Shown piece by piece: positions 13,501-24,102 of a stretch of 64,000 bases of DNA. The position numbers and the translations under genes are program-made. The notes below the pieces were generated by a model that saw only the letters and a list, made by a program, of their open reading frames with translations, was not told the origin of the DNA and searched no databases. How positions within the stretch are numbered: the stretch's first letter is position 1; every line of letters starts with the position of its first letter. This DNA comes from Anaeramoeba ignava (Eukaryota > Metamonada > Anaeramoebidae), in NCBI GenBank assembly GCA_028826165.1, contig JAPDFW010000079.1, forward strand, positions 1 to 64,000. The letters run 5' to 3'.

Positions 13501-14153
13501 GATTTTGATTTTGATTTTGATTTTGATGTATTAAATGGTTCTGAATCTGATTTTGATTTTGATTTTGATTCTGAATCTGATTTTGATTTTGATTTTGATT
13601 TTGATTTTGATTTTGATTTTGATTTTGATTTTGATTTTAATTTTGATTTTGATTTTGATTTTGATTTTGATTTTGATTCTGATTTAGATTCTGATGTATT
13701 AAATGGATCTGAATCTGATTTTGATTCTGATTCTGAATTTGATTTTGAATTTGATTTTGAATTTGATTTTGATTTACTAAATGGATCTGAATCTGATTTT
13801 GATTCTGATTCTGATTTTGATTTTGATTTTGATTTTGATTTTGATTTTGATTTTGATTTTGATTTTGATTTTGATTCTGGTGTATTAAATGGTTCTGAAT
13901 CTGATTTTGATTCTGATTCTGATTTTGATGTATTAAATGGTTCTGAATCTGATTTTGATTTTGATTCTGATTCTGATTTTGATGTATTAAATGATTCTGA
14001 ATCTGATTTTGATTTTGATTTTGATTTTGATTTTGATTTTGATTCTGATTTTGATGTACTAAATGGATCTGAATCTGATTTTGATTTTGATTTTGATTCT
14101 GATTTTGATTTTGATTTTGATTTTGATTCTGAATTTAAATTTTTTTGATTCAT
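7501..14153 (-). pseudogene. Ankyrin-repeat/dual-BTB protein, copy A (frame heavily broken)
   Basis: Tandem duplicate of the gene at 14261-19124. Order on the - strand: MNQKNLNSESKSKS start, a Ser-Lys tract encoded by (TCAAAA)n (14150-10930), the helix NINQLKQIYKAIKTNNIQFF, about 22 ankyrin repeats of 34 residues (10730-8410), then two BTB domains (AHKQILLIRF; KVHKLILQIRSELFKGMF in copy B) and the C-terminal motif DFYQLNQKSILGSYL. Frame breaks seen: within the Ser-Lys tract, near 9845-9905 (a -1/+1 pair), 8735, 8545, about 8000, 7940, and the stop region (a T5 run shortened to T4 removes the stop used by copy B). Copy B is open through the same ankyrin and BTB stretch, so copy A is either a pseudogene or worse sequenced. 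Its Ser-Lys tract is more than twice as long as in copy B. Confidence 0.65.
10930..14130 (-). repeat. (TCAAAA)n hexanucleotide tract with interspersed PFNTS/DPFSTS units (copy A)
   Basis: About 3.2 kb of TTTTGA hexamers (+ strand). On the coding strand the main frame is Ser-Lys, varied by GAT/GAA to give SDS and SES. Every 40-150 bp the run is interrupted by a near-identical block reading SDS(D/E)PF(N/S)TS(K/E)SESES on the - strand (+ strand GTACTAAATGGATCTGAATC). Because the period is six, a 1-nt slip turns SKSK into NQNQ or KIKI without a stop, which is what the reading frames show at 11999 and near 12480. The + strand is open in two frames (FDFD, LILI). Those are by-products of the repeat. 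Confidence 0.85.
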
Positions 14154-14260
14154 TTTTTTTTATATTAAATTTAAATTTGATTTATTAAAAAAATGGAAAA
14201 ATGAAAAATGAAAAAATGAAAAAATAAAAAAAATGAAAAAATGAAAATTATTGATTAAAA

Positions 14261-17200
14261 TTAATTTTTTGAAAAAGATTTGGAATAAAAATCAAGTAAA
14301 TAAGATCCTAAAATTGATTTTTGATTTAATTGATAAAAATCTTTTAAATCAATAAATTCTTCAATATTTTCTTGTGTTATTTTTGTTTCATCAATTTTAT
14401 CATTATAAAGAAAATAAATTAATTGATTAATTGTTTCAAATGATTTTTCTGAATAATCATGAACTTGATTTGATAAATCATTAACATTTAATAAAAACAT
14501 TCCTTTAAATAATTCACTTCTTATTTGTAATATTAATTTATGAACTTTAATTTCTTTTTCTTCAACAATTATTGTAAAATCTTTAGTTTCATTTTGTTGA
14601 TAAAATTGTTCAAAATCTTTTAATATTCCTTTTATTCCTTCTTTTTCTTTAATCCATTTTAAATCAAATCCTATTTGTTCAAATAAATCATAAATTAATC
14701 CTGTTTTAAATTTTTCATTTTGATTTTCAATTTGATTTAAAATTAATTCTTGTTCTTTTTTTTGTTTTTCAATTTCAATTTTATTTGAAAATAAAAATTG
14801 ATAATTTGAATTTGAATCATTTGTTTCATTTTGATTAAATTTTTGATTAAATTTTTCAATAAATTTATCAAAATCAATAAATCCTGTATAAAGAAAATTT
14901 AATGAAAATTGAATAATTTCTTTTGATTTTCTTCTGCAAATATTAATAAATTTTGTTAAAATTGTTTGATTATTATTAAATCTAATTAATAAAATTTGTT
15001 TATGAGCTTTAATTATTTCACCATCATTACTTTTAATTTCAATATCTTTAAATTCATTTGATTTCAAAAAATTGTTTAAATCATCATTAAATGTATAAAT
15101 TTTTGGAAATAAATCAATTATTTCTTGATTAATTTCATTTTCTTTCAATTCAAAAATATTCAAATCTCTCATTAATAAAATTTGGATTTCATTTGGATAT
15201 TTATTTTTCAAAGCAATATGTAAAGGTATTTCATTTAGATTATTTTTGGAATTAATATCAGAAACTTTGGAAATTAATAATTCAATAATTTCATTTGGAT
15301 ACTGATTTTCTAAAGCAATATGTAAAGGTATTTCATTCCATTTATTTTTTGAATTAATATCAGAACCTTTGGGAATTAATAACTTAATAATTTCATTTGG
15401 ATTTTGGTTTCTCAAAGCAATATGTAAAGGTATTTCATTCCAATTATTTTTGGAATTAATATCAGAACATTTGGAAATTAATAATTCAATAATTTCATTT
15501 AGATTTTGATTTTCTAAAGCAATATGTAAAGGTATTTCATTCCAATAATTTTTTGAATTAATATTAGATTCTTTGGAAATTAATAATTCAATAATTTCAT
15601 TTGGATATTTATTTTTCAAAGCAATATGTAAAGGTATTTCATTCCATTTATTTTTTAAATTAATATCAGAACCTTTGGAAATTAATAATTTAATAATTTC
15701 TTTTGGATTTTTATTTTTCAAAGCAATATGTAAAGGTATTTCATTTCGATAACTTTTTGAATTAATATCAGATTCTTTGGAAATTAATAATTCAATAATT
15801 TCTTTTGGATTTTTATTTTTCAAAGCAATATGTAAAGGTATTTCATTCCAATAATTTTTTAAATTAATATTAGAACCTTTGGAAATTAATAATTTAATAA
15901 TTTCTTTTGGATATTGATTCCTCAAAGCAATATGTAAAGGTATTTCATTTTGATTATTTTTTGAATTAATATCAGAACCTTTGGAAATTAATAATTTAAT
16001 AATTTCTTTTGGATTTTTATTTTTCAAAGCAATATGTAAAGGTATTTCATTTTGTTTATTTTTGGAATTAATATTAGAACCTTTGAAAATTAATAATTTA
16101 ATAATTTCATTTGGATATTGGTTTTTCAAAGCAAAATGTAAAGGTATTTCATTTTGATTATTTTTTGAATTAATATCAGAACCTTTGGAAATTAATAATT
16201 TAATAATTTCATTTGGATATTGATTCCTCAAAGCAATATGTAAAGGTATTTCGTTCCCATCTATTTTTGAATTAATATCAGAACCTTTGGAAATTAATAA
16301 TTTAATAATTTCTTTTGGATTTTTATTTTCGAAAGCAATATGTAAAGGTATTTTATTTTGATTATTTTTGGAATTAATATCAGATCCTTTGGAAATTAAT
16401 AATTTAATAATTTCATTTGGATATTTATTTTCGAAAGCAATATGTAAAGGAATTTCATTTTGATTATTTTTTAAATTAATATTAGAACCTTTGGAAATTA
16501 ATAATTCAATAATTTCATTTGGATATTGATTTTTCAAAGCAAAATGTAAAGGTATTTTATTTTGATTATTTTTTGAATTAATATCAGAACCTTTGGAAAT
16601 TAATAATTCAATAATTTCATTTGGATATTTATTTTCGAAAGCAATATGTAAAGGTATTTCATTTTCATTATTTTTTGAATTAATATCAGAACCTTTGGAA
16701 ATTAATAATTCAATAATTTCATTTGGATTTTTGTATCTCAAAGCAATATGTAAAGGTATTTCATTCCAATAATTTTTTGAATTAATATTAGAACCTTTGG
16801 AAATTAATAATTCAATAATTTCTTTTGGATATTGATTCCTCAAAGCAAAATGTAAAGGTATTTCGTTCCCATCTATTTTTGAATTAATATCGGATCCTTT
16901 GGAAATTAATAATTTAATAATTTCTTTTGGATATTTATTTTCGAAAGCAATATGTAAAGGTATTTCATTCCAATAATTTTTTGAATTAATATCAGAACCT
17001 TTGGAAATTAATAATTCAATAATTTCATTTGGATATTTATTTTCCAAAGCAATATGTAAAGGTATTTCATTCAGTTTATTTTTTGAATTAATATTAGATT
17101 CTTTGGAAATTAATTCAATAATTTCATTTGGATATTTATTTTTCAAAGCAATATGTAAAGGTATTTCATTTTCATTATTTTTTGAATTAATATTAGATCC

Positions 17201-19124
17201 TTTGGAAATTAATAATTCAATAATTTCTTTTGGATTTTGATTTTCCAAAGCAAAATGTAAAGGTATTTCATTCCATTTATTTTTTGAATTAATATCAGAA
17301 CCTTTGGAAATTAATAATTCAATAATTTCATTTGGATATTTATTTTTCAAAGCAATATGTAAAGGTATTTCATTTTGTTTATTTTTGGAATTAATATCAG
17401 AACCTTTGGAAATTAATAATTCAATAATTTCTTTTGGATATTCATTTTCTAAAGCAATATGTAAAGGATTATTTTGATATTTATCAACCCAATTTAAATT
17501 AGTTTCTTTTTCAATAAGTTTTTGAATAATTTCGTTTTTTGATTTATTTTCAAAAGCAAATTTTAGAAAAGGTTCATTTTCTTTTTCAAATTGTTCTGTT
17601 GTTTTTAAAGTTGAAATTGAATCAAAAAATTGAATATTATTTGTTTTAATTGCTTTATAAATTTGTTTTAATTGATTTATGTTTTGAATTTGATATTGAA
17701 TTTGATATTGAATTTGATTTGATTTTGATTTTGATTTTGATTTTGATTTTGATTTTGATTTTGATTTTGATTTTGATTTTGATTCTGATTTTGATGTATT
17801 AAATGGATCTGAATCTGATTTTGATGTACTAAATAGATCTGAATCTGAATCTGGTTCTGATTTTGATTTTGATTCTGATTTTGATTTTGATTTTGATTTT
17901 GAATTTGATTTTGATTTTGATTTTGATTTACTAAATGGATCTGAATCTGGTTCTGATTTTGATTTTGATTTTGATTTTGATTTTGATTTTGATTTTGATT
18001 CTGATTTTGATTTTGATTTTGATTTTGATTTTGATTTTGATTCTGATTTTGATTTTGATTTTGATTTTGATTTTGATTTTGATTTTGATTTTGATGTATT
18101 AAATGGATCTGAATCTGGTTCTGATTTTGATTTTGATTTTGATTTTGATTTTGATTTTGATTTTGATTCTGATTTTGATTTTGATTTTGATTTTGATTTT
18201 GATTTTGATTTTGATTCTGATTTTGATTTTGATTTTGATTCTGATTTTGATTTTGATTTTGATTCTGATTTTGATTTTGATTTTGATTTTGATTCTGATT
18301 TTGATGTACTAAATGGATCTGAATCTGATTTTTGATTTTGATTTTGATTCTGATTTTGATTCTGATGTATTAAATGGTTCTGAATCTGATTTTGATTTTG
18401 ATTTTGATTTTGATTTTGATTTTGATTTTGATTTTGATTTTGATTTTGATTTTGATTTTGATTTTGATTTTGATTTTGATTTTGATTTTGATTTTGATTT
18501 TGATTTTGATTCTGATTTTGATTTTGATTTTGATTTTGATTCTGATTTTGATTTTGATTTTGATTTTGATTCTGATTTTGATGTACTAAATGGATTTGAA
18601 TCTGATTTTGATTTTGATTTTGATTCTGATTTTGATTCTGATGTATTAAATGGTTCTGAATCTGATTTTGATTCTGATTCTGATTTTGATTTTGATTTTG
18701 ATTTTGAATTTGATTTTGATTTAATAAATGGATCTGAATCTGATTTTGATTTTGATTTTGATTTTGAATTTGATTTTGATTCTGATTTTGATTTTGATTC
18801 TGATTTTGATTCTGATTTTGATTTTGAATTTGATTTTGATTTTGATTTTGATTTTGATTTTGATTTTGATTTTGATTCTGATTTTGAATTTGATTTTGAA
18901 TTTGATTTTGATTTTGATTCTGATTTTGATGTACTAAATGGATCTGAATCTGATTTTGATTTTGATTTTGATTCTGATTTTGATGTACTAAATGGATCTG
19001 AATCTGATTTTGATTTTGATTTTGATTTTGATTCTGATTTTGATTTTGATTTTGATTTTGATTTTGATTTTGATTTTGATTTTGATTTTGATTTTGATTT
19101 TGAATTTAAATTTTTTTGATTCAT
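14261..19124 (-). CDS. Ankyrin-repeat/dual-BTB protein, copy B
   Basis: Probable CUL3-type adaptor or scaffold; the substrate is unknown. From the ATG at 19124 ([14 protein letters not shown]): a Ser-Lys tract (19120-17700), a helical segment NINQLKQIYKAIK, about 23 ankyrin repeats of 34 residues each with consensus NEIIELLISKGSDINSKN / NEIPLHIALKNKYP (17470-15180), then BTB-1 (FKDIEIKSNDGEIIKAHKQILLIRF), a charged helix, BTB-2 (KDFTIIVEEKEIKVHKLIL, SELFKGMFLL) and a helical tail ending SKSFSKN. The frame is open without break from about 17690 to 14261. It includes one in-frame 3-nt loss in a repeat near 17113, which suggests selection on frame. The Ser-Lys tract has frame changes near 18330 and in 17760-18300 that need one or more indels. 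TCATTTTTTT repeats precede the ATG. It is head-to-head with the RCC1/BTB gene, 96 bp apart. Confidence 0.75.
17700..19105 (-). repeat. (TCAAAA)n hexanucleotide tract (copy B)
   Basis: The same TTTTGA hexamer array as in copy A but 1.4 kb long, with fewer interspersed SDSDPFSTSKS blocks (for example near 18100, 18310, 18375, 18590, 18640, 18725, 18935 and 18990). It encodes the N-terminal Ser-Lys domain of copy B. The length difference from copy A shows rapid expansion or contraction. Confidence 0.85.
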
Positions 19125-19220
19125 TTTTTTTTATATTAAATTTAAATTTGATTTATTAATTAAAATGAAAAAAATGAAAAAAATGAAAAAATATTTTTAT
19201 TATTTTTTTTCTTTTCAAAA

Positions 19221-21128
19221 ATGAATGATTGTTTATTTTTTGGACAAAATTATTCTCCAAAACTTATCAAAAATGAACAAGATTCAATAACAAAACCAAT
19301 TCAATTTAAATTTGAAAATGAAAATGAAAATGAAAATGAAAATGAAAAACAAATTAAACAAATTTCATCAGGAAGTTTTTCAACAATTTTCCTTTTTAAA
19401 AATGGAAAAGCAATAGAATATTTAAATGAAAATAATTCAAAACAAAATCCTGAAAAAATCCAAATTGAAGAAAATATTCAAAAAGTAACTGTTGGTTCTC
19501 GAAATGAAGCTATTTTAACAATAGAAGGAAATGTATTTGCAAAAGGAAAATATATTGATCCAAAAGAATTTACCAATATTTCATCATTAATTGAAGATAA
19601 AAATGATAGAATAATTGAAGATATTGTTTCTGGATATAGTTCAATTTACTTATTAACTTCAAATCAAAATGTTTATGGAATTGGTTCAAATCAATATTAT
19701 CAACTTGGTTTTGATTCTGAAAAACTTAATAAAACAGAAAAACCAATTTTAATGATGAAAAATGTTTCTAAAATATTTTCAGGAAATACTTCAAATCATG
19801 TTTTTCTTTTAAATTCAAATCAAGAATTATTTGGATGTGGGAATAATGAATATCATCAAGTTGGGTTAGGAAATTTTCAAATAAGAAGAAGAATTCCAAA
19901 ATTAACCAAAATCCAAAATATTCCAAAAGGTAAAATAATTAATATTCAATGTGGATATTATCATTCAATAATGTTGATTGAAAATGAAGATCTAAAAAGA
20001 AAACTTTATTCATGTGGAAGATATGAATATAATGGAGTTGTCAAAAATCGGGAATATACTTATAAATTTACTGAAATCAAATCATCTTTATTTGAAAATG
20101 ATTATATTATTGATTTTTCTGTTGGAAATGGTCATAGTTTGATTTTAACATCAAGTAAGGAACTTTTTGTTTTTGGGAGAAATAATTTAGGTCAATTAGG
20201 AACGAGAGGTTCAACAAATCGTTTAGATCCTATTCAAACTGATATTCCCAAATTAAGATTTAATAAAGATATTTTCAATTATCATATTTCTTGTGGATAT
20301 AATAATTCATTTCTTTATTATTCTCCTTTTCTTTCTTCTTTTTCCAATCTTGAAGAAGATTTGATAAAATTATTTCAAAGAAAAGAATTTTGTGATATTT
20401 CATTTAAAACCGAAAATGGAGAAATAATTGAAGCTCATAAATTAATATTGAAATATAGATTAAATCAAAATCAAAATCAAAATGAAAATGAAAAACTTCA
20501 AGAAATTATTTCAAAAAAATCAATTAAAGAATCAAATCAAATATTTGAAATGATTTATTCAAACAGAATAATAAATCCAAAATTATATTCTGAAATTAAA
20601 GAAATTATAAATTCAAATGAAAAAATTGAAGAAACAATGAAAAGAATTTATTTAAATGAAAATGAAAAAGATTTTATAATTGAAAGAAAAGAAAAACAAT
20701 ATAAATTTCCAAAATTAATATTAATAATGAGAAGTGAATTATATCGAGGAATGTTTTTATCTGTTACAGAAGATAAATCTAATAAAGTTACAGATTATAG
20801 TGAATTAAGTAATAAATCATTTCAAATATTTGAATATTGGATTTATTCAAATCAAATTAAAAAAGAAGAAATTGAAATTACAATAACAAATAAAGAAATA
20901 ATTCAAATTAATGAAGAAAATGAAAATGAAAATGAAAATGAAAATGAAAATGAAGATTTCCAAATTTTAGAATATTCTTTTAAGAAAAAACAAATTAAAA
21001 AAGAAACTAAAATTACAAAAGAAATAATTGAAGAAATTAAAAAAGGAATTGATTATTTTCAATTAAATCAAACACATCCAAATTTATTTGATTTATTAAT
21101 CCAAAAATTTAATTATCAAAATTATTAA
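19221..21128 (+). CDS. RCC1-repeat protein with C-terminal dual BTB domains
   Basis: 635-residue intact single-exon gene. Residues 1-375 form an RCC1-type beta propeller (VYGIGSNQYYQLG, LFGCGNNEYHQVGLG, LFVFGRNNLGQLG, and HSIMLI/HSLIL strand motifs). BTB-1 starts near residue 376 (FQRKEFCDISFKTENGEIIEAHKLIL). BTB-2 starts near 481 (KDFIIERKEKQYKFPKLIL, SELYRGMFLSV, VTDYSELS). The tail has DYFQLNQTHPNLFDLL, the same C-terminal motif as the ankyrin genes. Asn-Glu runs come from GAAAATGAAAAT microsatellites. Start ATG at 19221. The gene shares a 96-bp divergent intergenic region with ankyrin copy B. Such proteins are usually cullin-3 or GTPase-related adaptors; the precise role here is unknown. 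Confidence 0.85.
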   Translation: MNDCLFFGQNYSPKLIKNEQDSITKPIQFKFENENENENENEKQIKQISSGSFSTIFLFKNGKAIEYLNENNSKQNPEKIQIEENIQKVTVGSRNEAILTIEGNVFAKGKYIDPKEFTNISSLIEDKNDRIIEDIVSGYSSIYLLTSNQNVYGIGSNQYYQLGFDSEKLNKTEKPILMMKNVSKIFSGNTSNHVFLLNSNQELFGCGNNEYHQVGLGNFQIRRRIPKLTKIQNIPKGKIINIQCGYYHSIMLIENEDLKRKLYSCGRYEYNGVVKNREYTYKFTEIKSSLFENDYIIDFSVGNGHSLILTSSKELFVFGRNNLGQLGTRGSTNRLDPIQTDIPKLRFNKDIFNYHISCGYNNSFLYYSPFLSSFSNLEEDLIKLFQRKEFCDISFKTENGEIIEAHKLILKYRLNQNQNQNENEKLQEIISKKSIKESNQIFEMIYSNRIINPKLYSEIKEIINSNEKIEETMKRIYLNENEKDFIIERKEKQYKFPKLILIMRSELYRGMFLSVTEDKSNKVTDYSELSNKSFQIFEYWIYSNQIKKEEIEITITNKEIIQINEENENENENENENEDFQILEYSFKKKQIKKETKITKEIIEEIKKGIDYFQLNQTHPNLFDLLIQKFNYQNY

Positions 21129-21165
21129 AAAAAATTATTGAAAAAAATTTATTTTAATTTTAATT

Positions 21166-22998
21166 TCATCTAATATTAAAATCTTGAATTAATCCTCTTT
21201 TCTTTTGAATAATTTTTGAATTATTCAAATTTCCTTTTGAAAGAGAAAACAAAGAAGAATTTGATTTAAGAGATTCATTTGAAGCAAAAATCTTCCAAAA
21301 TCTCAAAGTTTCATCACCAGCAACAGAACAAACAGTTGATCCATCAGGAGATAAAGCTAATTGAAGAACTCTAGAAGTATGACCTTTTAAATCAGTTATT
21401 TTAGTCAAAGAAGGATATTTCCAAACAGATAATTGGAATTGAGAAAAACCATGAGAAGAAACAATTTCACGATGAGTATTTGACCATTTCAAAGCACAAA
21501 CTTGAGAACCTGAATCAATTGAATTCAAACAAATTCCATTTTGAGTATTCCAAAACCTAATTTTTCCATCAGCAGTTCCGCCTCCAGAAGCGAGTAAATA
21601 CCTTTGCCAAGGACACCAATCAATTGCTTTGACTGCTGCGGTGTGTTCTCTTAAAGTGAAATCTGGATTATCATATGAGTTGATTTTCCAAATATTTAAA
21701 ATATTATCATTTCCTCCACTTGCTAATTGATTTCCATCATGTGACCATTTAAGCCCACAAACTTCTTGAGAATGAGCTTTTAAAACGGCAGTTTGGTGCT
21801 GAGAAATCCTGACATCATGATTGAATATCATTGTATCTTTTGAACCACTTGATAAAATATGTGAATTCCAACTCAGTGAAGATACTCTTGATAAATGACC
21901 TTTCATTGATCTAATTTGAAATAATTTTTCTGTATCCCAAAGTTGAACATCACCATCATCTCTTCCAATAGCAAGGATGTTCCCATTCTGTATCCATGAA
22001 ACAGATGTTATAATGTTCTCATCTTCATCGTTTTGTGGGAATAGTTCTGTGATATCCCCACTGATTGAGTTCCACAAATAAACACTTGAACTCAAAGCAA
22101 TAGCAAGTATTGAAGTTGGACTCCAATCCAGAAGGTTCAAATAGTAGTCATCTATAAAATCGGGTGCATCCAAGATTTTTTCTGGAACTTGAGGGATTGA
22201 TCTGTTGTTTTTTTTCTTAATTTTTGCATCAAATTTATTTTGAGAATAAAGTGAATTGACTTGATTTTGTAATGGTTTATTTGGAATTGGAGCTTTTTCT
22301 TTAAATGTTAATATTTTATAATCTTTTTTGCTTGAATTTGGTTTGTTTAATAAAAAGAAATTTTCATTTTCATTTGAATCGATTGAAGTATTTGATTTTA
22401 TTGAGTTATTTGAATCATTTTGGATTGAGTTTATATTTTGATTTAATAAAAGACTATTTGCTAATGTATTTTTGTATTCAGTTTTATTTGGAGTATCATC
22501 ATCTTTGATTTGAAGGATATTATTTTGATTAGTTAAATGGTAGTTTGTTAAATCAAGATCAGAAGAACGGGAAGGAATAAATCTATCATAACGAGGAGAT
22601 TTAGAACGAGATTTTGAATTTGATTTTTTATTTGATTTATTAATAAATTTTGATTTTGAATTTGATTCAAAAATTGGTGTTGATTTTGTTCTAATTAATC
22701 TTGATTGTTTTGGTGTTTTTATTTTTGAATTTGAATTTGATTTTGATTTTGAATTTGATTTAGAATTTGATTTTAAATTTGATTTTGAATTTGATTTAGA
22801 ATTTGATTTAGAATTTGATTTTGAATTTGATTTTGAATTTGATTTTGAATTTGATTTTGAATTTGATTTTAAATTTGATTTAGAATTTGATATTTTATTA
22901 TTTAATTCATTTTGTTTTCTTTTCCATCTTGGAATAATATTTGAATTTAAAGGTGTATCAAATCTAAATAATTCATCAAAAGTTGATTGATTTGACAT
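21166..22998 (-). CDS. CDC20: CDC20, activator of the anaphase-promoting complex
   Basis: WD40 co-activator and substrate receptor of APC/C. The C-box DRFIPSR is at residues 138-144. KILTFKEKAPIP, IPQVPEKILDAPD and YYLNLLDWS precede the propeller (about residues 290-585). HSQEVCGLKWS, ASGGNDN, WCPWQRYLLASGGG and LKGHTSRVLQLALSPDG are strongly conserved, and the protein ends in Ile-Arg, the IR tail that docks on APC3. KILTFKEKAPIP resembles CDC20 more than CDH1. An N-terminal Asn/Ser/Lys repeat (residues about 37-95, SNSK units from an 12-nt microsatellite) separates the start from the C-box. I do not see a clear spindle-checkpoint-specific motif beyond these. Intact single exon, 610 residues. 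It is convergent with the RCC1 gene, 37 bp apart. No TCATTTTT cluster is seen upstream. Confidence 0.92.
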   Translation of the reverse strand: MSNQSTFDELFRFDTPLNSNIIPRWKRKQNELNNKISNSKSNLKSNSKSNSKSNSKSNSKSNSKSNSKSNSKSNLKSNSKSNSKSKSNSNSKIKTPKQSRLIRTKSTPIFESNSKSKFINKSNKKSNSKSRSKSPRYDRFIPSRSSDLDLTNYHLTNQNNILQIKDDDTPNKTEYKNTLANSLLLNQNINSIQNDSNNSIKSNTSIDSNENENFFLLNKPNSSKKDYKILTFKEKAPIPNKPLQNQVNSLYSQNKFDAKIKKKNNRSIPQVPEKILDAPDFIDDYYLNLLDWSPTSILAIALSSSVYLWNSISGDITELFPQNDEDENIITSVSWIQNGNILAIGRDDGDVQLWDTEKLFQIRSMKGHLSRVSSLSWNSHILSSGSKDTMIFNHDVRISQHQTAVLKAHSQEVCGLKWSHDGNQLASGGNDNILNIWKINSYDNPDFTLREHTAAVKAIDWCPWQRYLLASGGGTADGKIRFWNTQNGICLNSIDSGSQVCALKWSNTHREIVSSHGFSQFQLSVWKYPSLTKITDLKGHTSRVLQLALSPDGSTVCSVAGDETLRFWKIFASNESLKSNSSLFSLSKGNLNNSKIIQKKRGLIQDFNIR

Positions 22999-23373
22999 TT
23001 TTTATTAGTTTAAAATTAAATTTTTAAATTAAAAAAAAAGGAGAAAAAAAAATTAAAAAATAAAAAAGTGGAATAAAATATTTTTTAATTTTAATTTTAA
23101 TTTTATTTTAATTTTAAATTTAATTTTAATTTTTAATTTTAATTTTAATTTTAAATTTAACGATTAATATTATTCGTTAAAATTAAATAAAAAATAAAAA
23201 AATTCGTTAAAAAAAAATAATTAAATTTTTTAATTAAAAACCGTTAATTTAATTTAAAAGAATTTAATAGAAAAAAAAAAATAAAAAAAATTCATTTTTC
23301 ATTTTTGAAAAAAAAAAAACTCTTTTTTATTATTTTTTAAAAAAAAAAACTTTAAATTCTAAACAAAGAAAAA
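22999..23373. other. Divergent intergenic region with one GTGGAATAAA box and TCATTTTT motif
   Basis: 375 bp between CDC20 (-) and the BRCT gene (+). It contains AAAAAAGTGGAATAAAAT at about 23062-23079, AT microsatellite (TTTTAA), several ATTCGTTAAAA repeats, and TTCATTTTTCATTTTT at about 23290-23305. The last lies 70-80 bp before the BRCT start and matches the motif found upstream of most genes here. Confidence 0.6.
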
Positions 23374-24102
23374 ATGTCTAAAAAACAAAAAAAAGGAACA
23401 ATCTTTGAAGGTTTAACATTTGTTTTATCAACAAACACAAGAAAAATACGATATCCAATTGAAATATACAGTGGAAAAGTATTAACAAGAATCACAAAAA
23501 AAATCAACTACTTAATCATGAAAGAAGAAGAAGCAAGAAATTTAAAATCAAGAATCAAAACAGCATTAAAATATAATGCAAAAATAATCTCAAAAGAATT
23601 TGTTCGTGAATGTATTAAAGAAGGAAAAATTGTGGATACTAAAGATTTTGAAATCAAGTATGATTTAACAAGTGATTCTGAATCTGAATCAAGTGAATCA
23701 GAATCAGTTAGTAAATCAAGTGGAGATGAAAAGAAGAAAAAAGAAACAAAAAAAGAAACAAAAAAAGAAGATAAAAAAAAATCCAAATCAAAATCAAAAT
23801 CTGAAGAAAAGAAAAAATCCAAATCAAAATCTGAATCAAAATCTGAATCAAAATCAGAAGATGAAACTCCAAAAGAAACTGTTAAAGGAAAAACTATTTG
23901 TTTAACTGGTCCTTTTAAGAAAGACAGAAAAGAAATTGAAACTGAAATTACTGATAAAGGTGGAAAGATTTCTAATAAAGTTACTAAATCTACTGATTTT
24001 CTTGTTGCTACTATTCAAACTACCCCTAAATATCAAGAAGCTAAGAAATTGAATGTTAAAATTATTGATGAAGCTGGTATTCTTGAAATTCTTAAGAATT
24101 AA
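23374..24102 (+). CDS. Small protein with two BRCT domains
   Basis: 242 residues, intact. BRCT-1 at about residues 10-85 (FEGLTFVLS, GGK-like SGKVLTRITKKINYLI, AKIISKEFVRECI). A charged linker follows at about 100-170 (DSESESSESES, then Lys/Glu and KSKSKSE repeats). BRCT-2 at about 172-242 (VKGKTICLTGPF, GGKISNKVTKSTDFLVA, AKKLNVKIIDEAGILEIL) resembles the BRCT of RFC1, DNA ligase and PARP. BRCT domains bind phosphopeptides or DNA ends, so a nuclear DNA-repair or replication role is likely, but the protein lacks any catalytic domain. The basic linker could bind nucleic acid. Orthology is not assigned. Confidence 0.85.
   Translation: MSKKQKKGTIFEGLTFVLSTNTRKIRYPIEIYSGKVLTRITKKINYLIMKEEEARNLKSRIKTALKYNAKIISKEFVRECIKEGKIVDTKDFEIKYDLTSDSESESSESESVSKSSGDEKKKKETKKETKKEDKKKSKSKSKSEEKKKSKSKSESKSESKSEDETPKETVKGKTICLTGPFKKDRKEIETEITDKGGKISNKVTKSTDFLVATIQTTPKYQEAKKLNVKIIDEAGILEILKN

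Noticed and set aside
12310-14148. 612-codon + strand open frame (FDFDFDSDSD...VLNGSES) and similar LILILI frames
   Set aside because: It is the antisense of the (TCAAAA)n Ser-Lys tract. The hexamer is open in several frames, and the frame has no domain and no continuation beyond the repeat.
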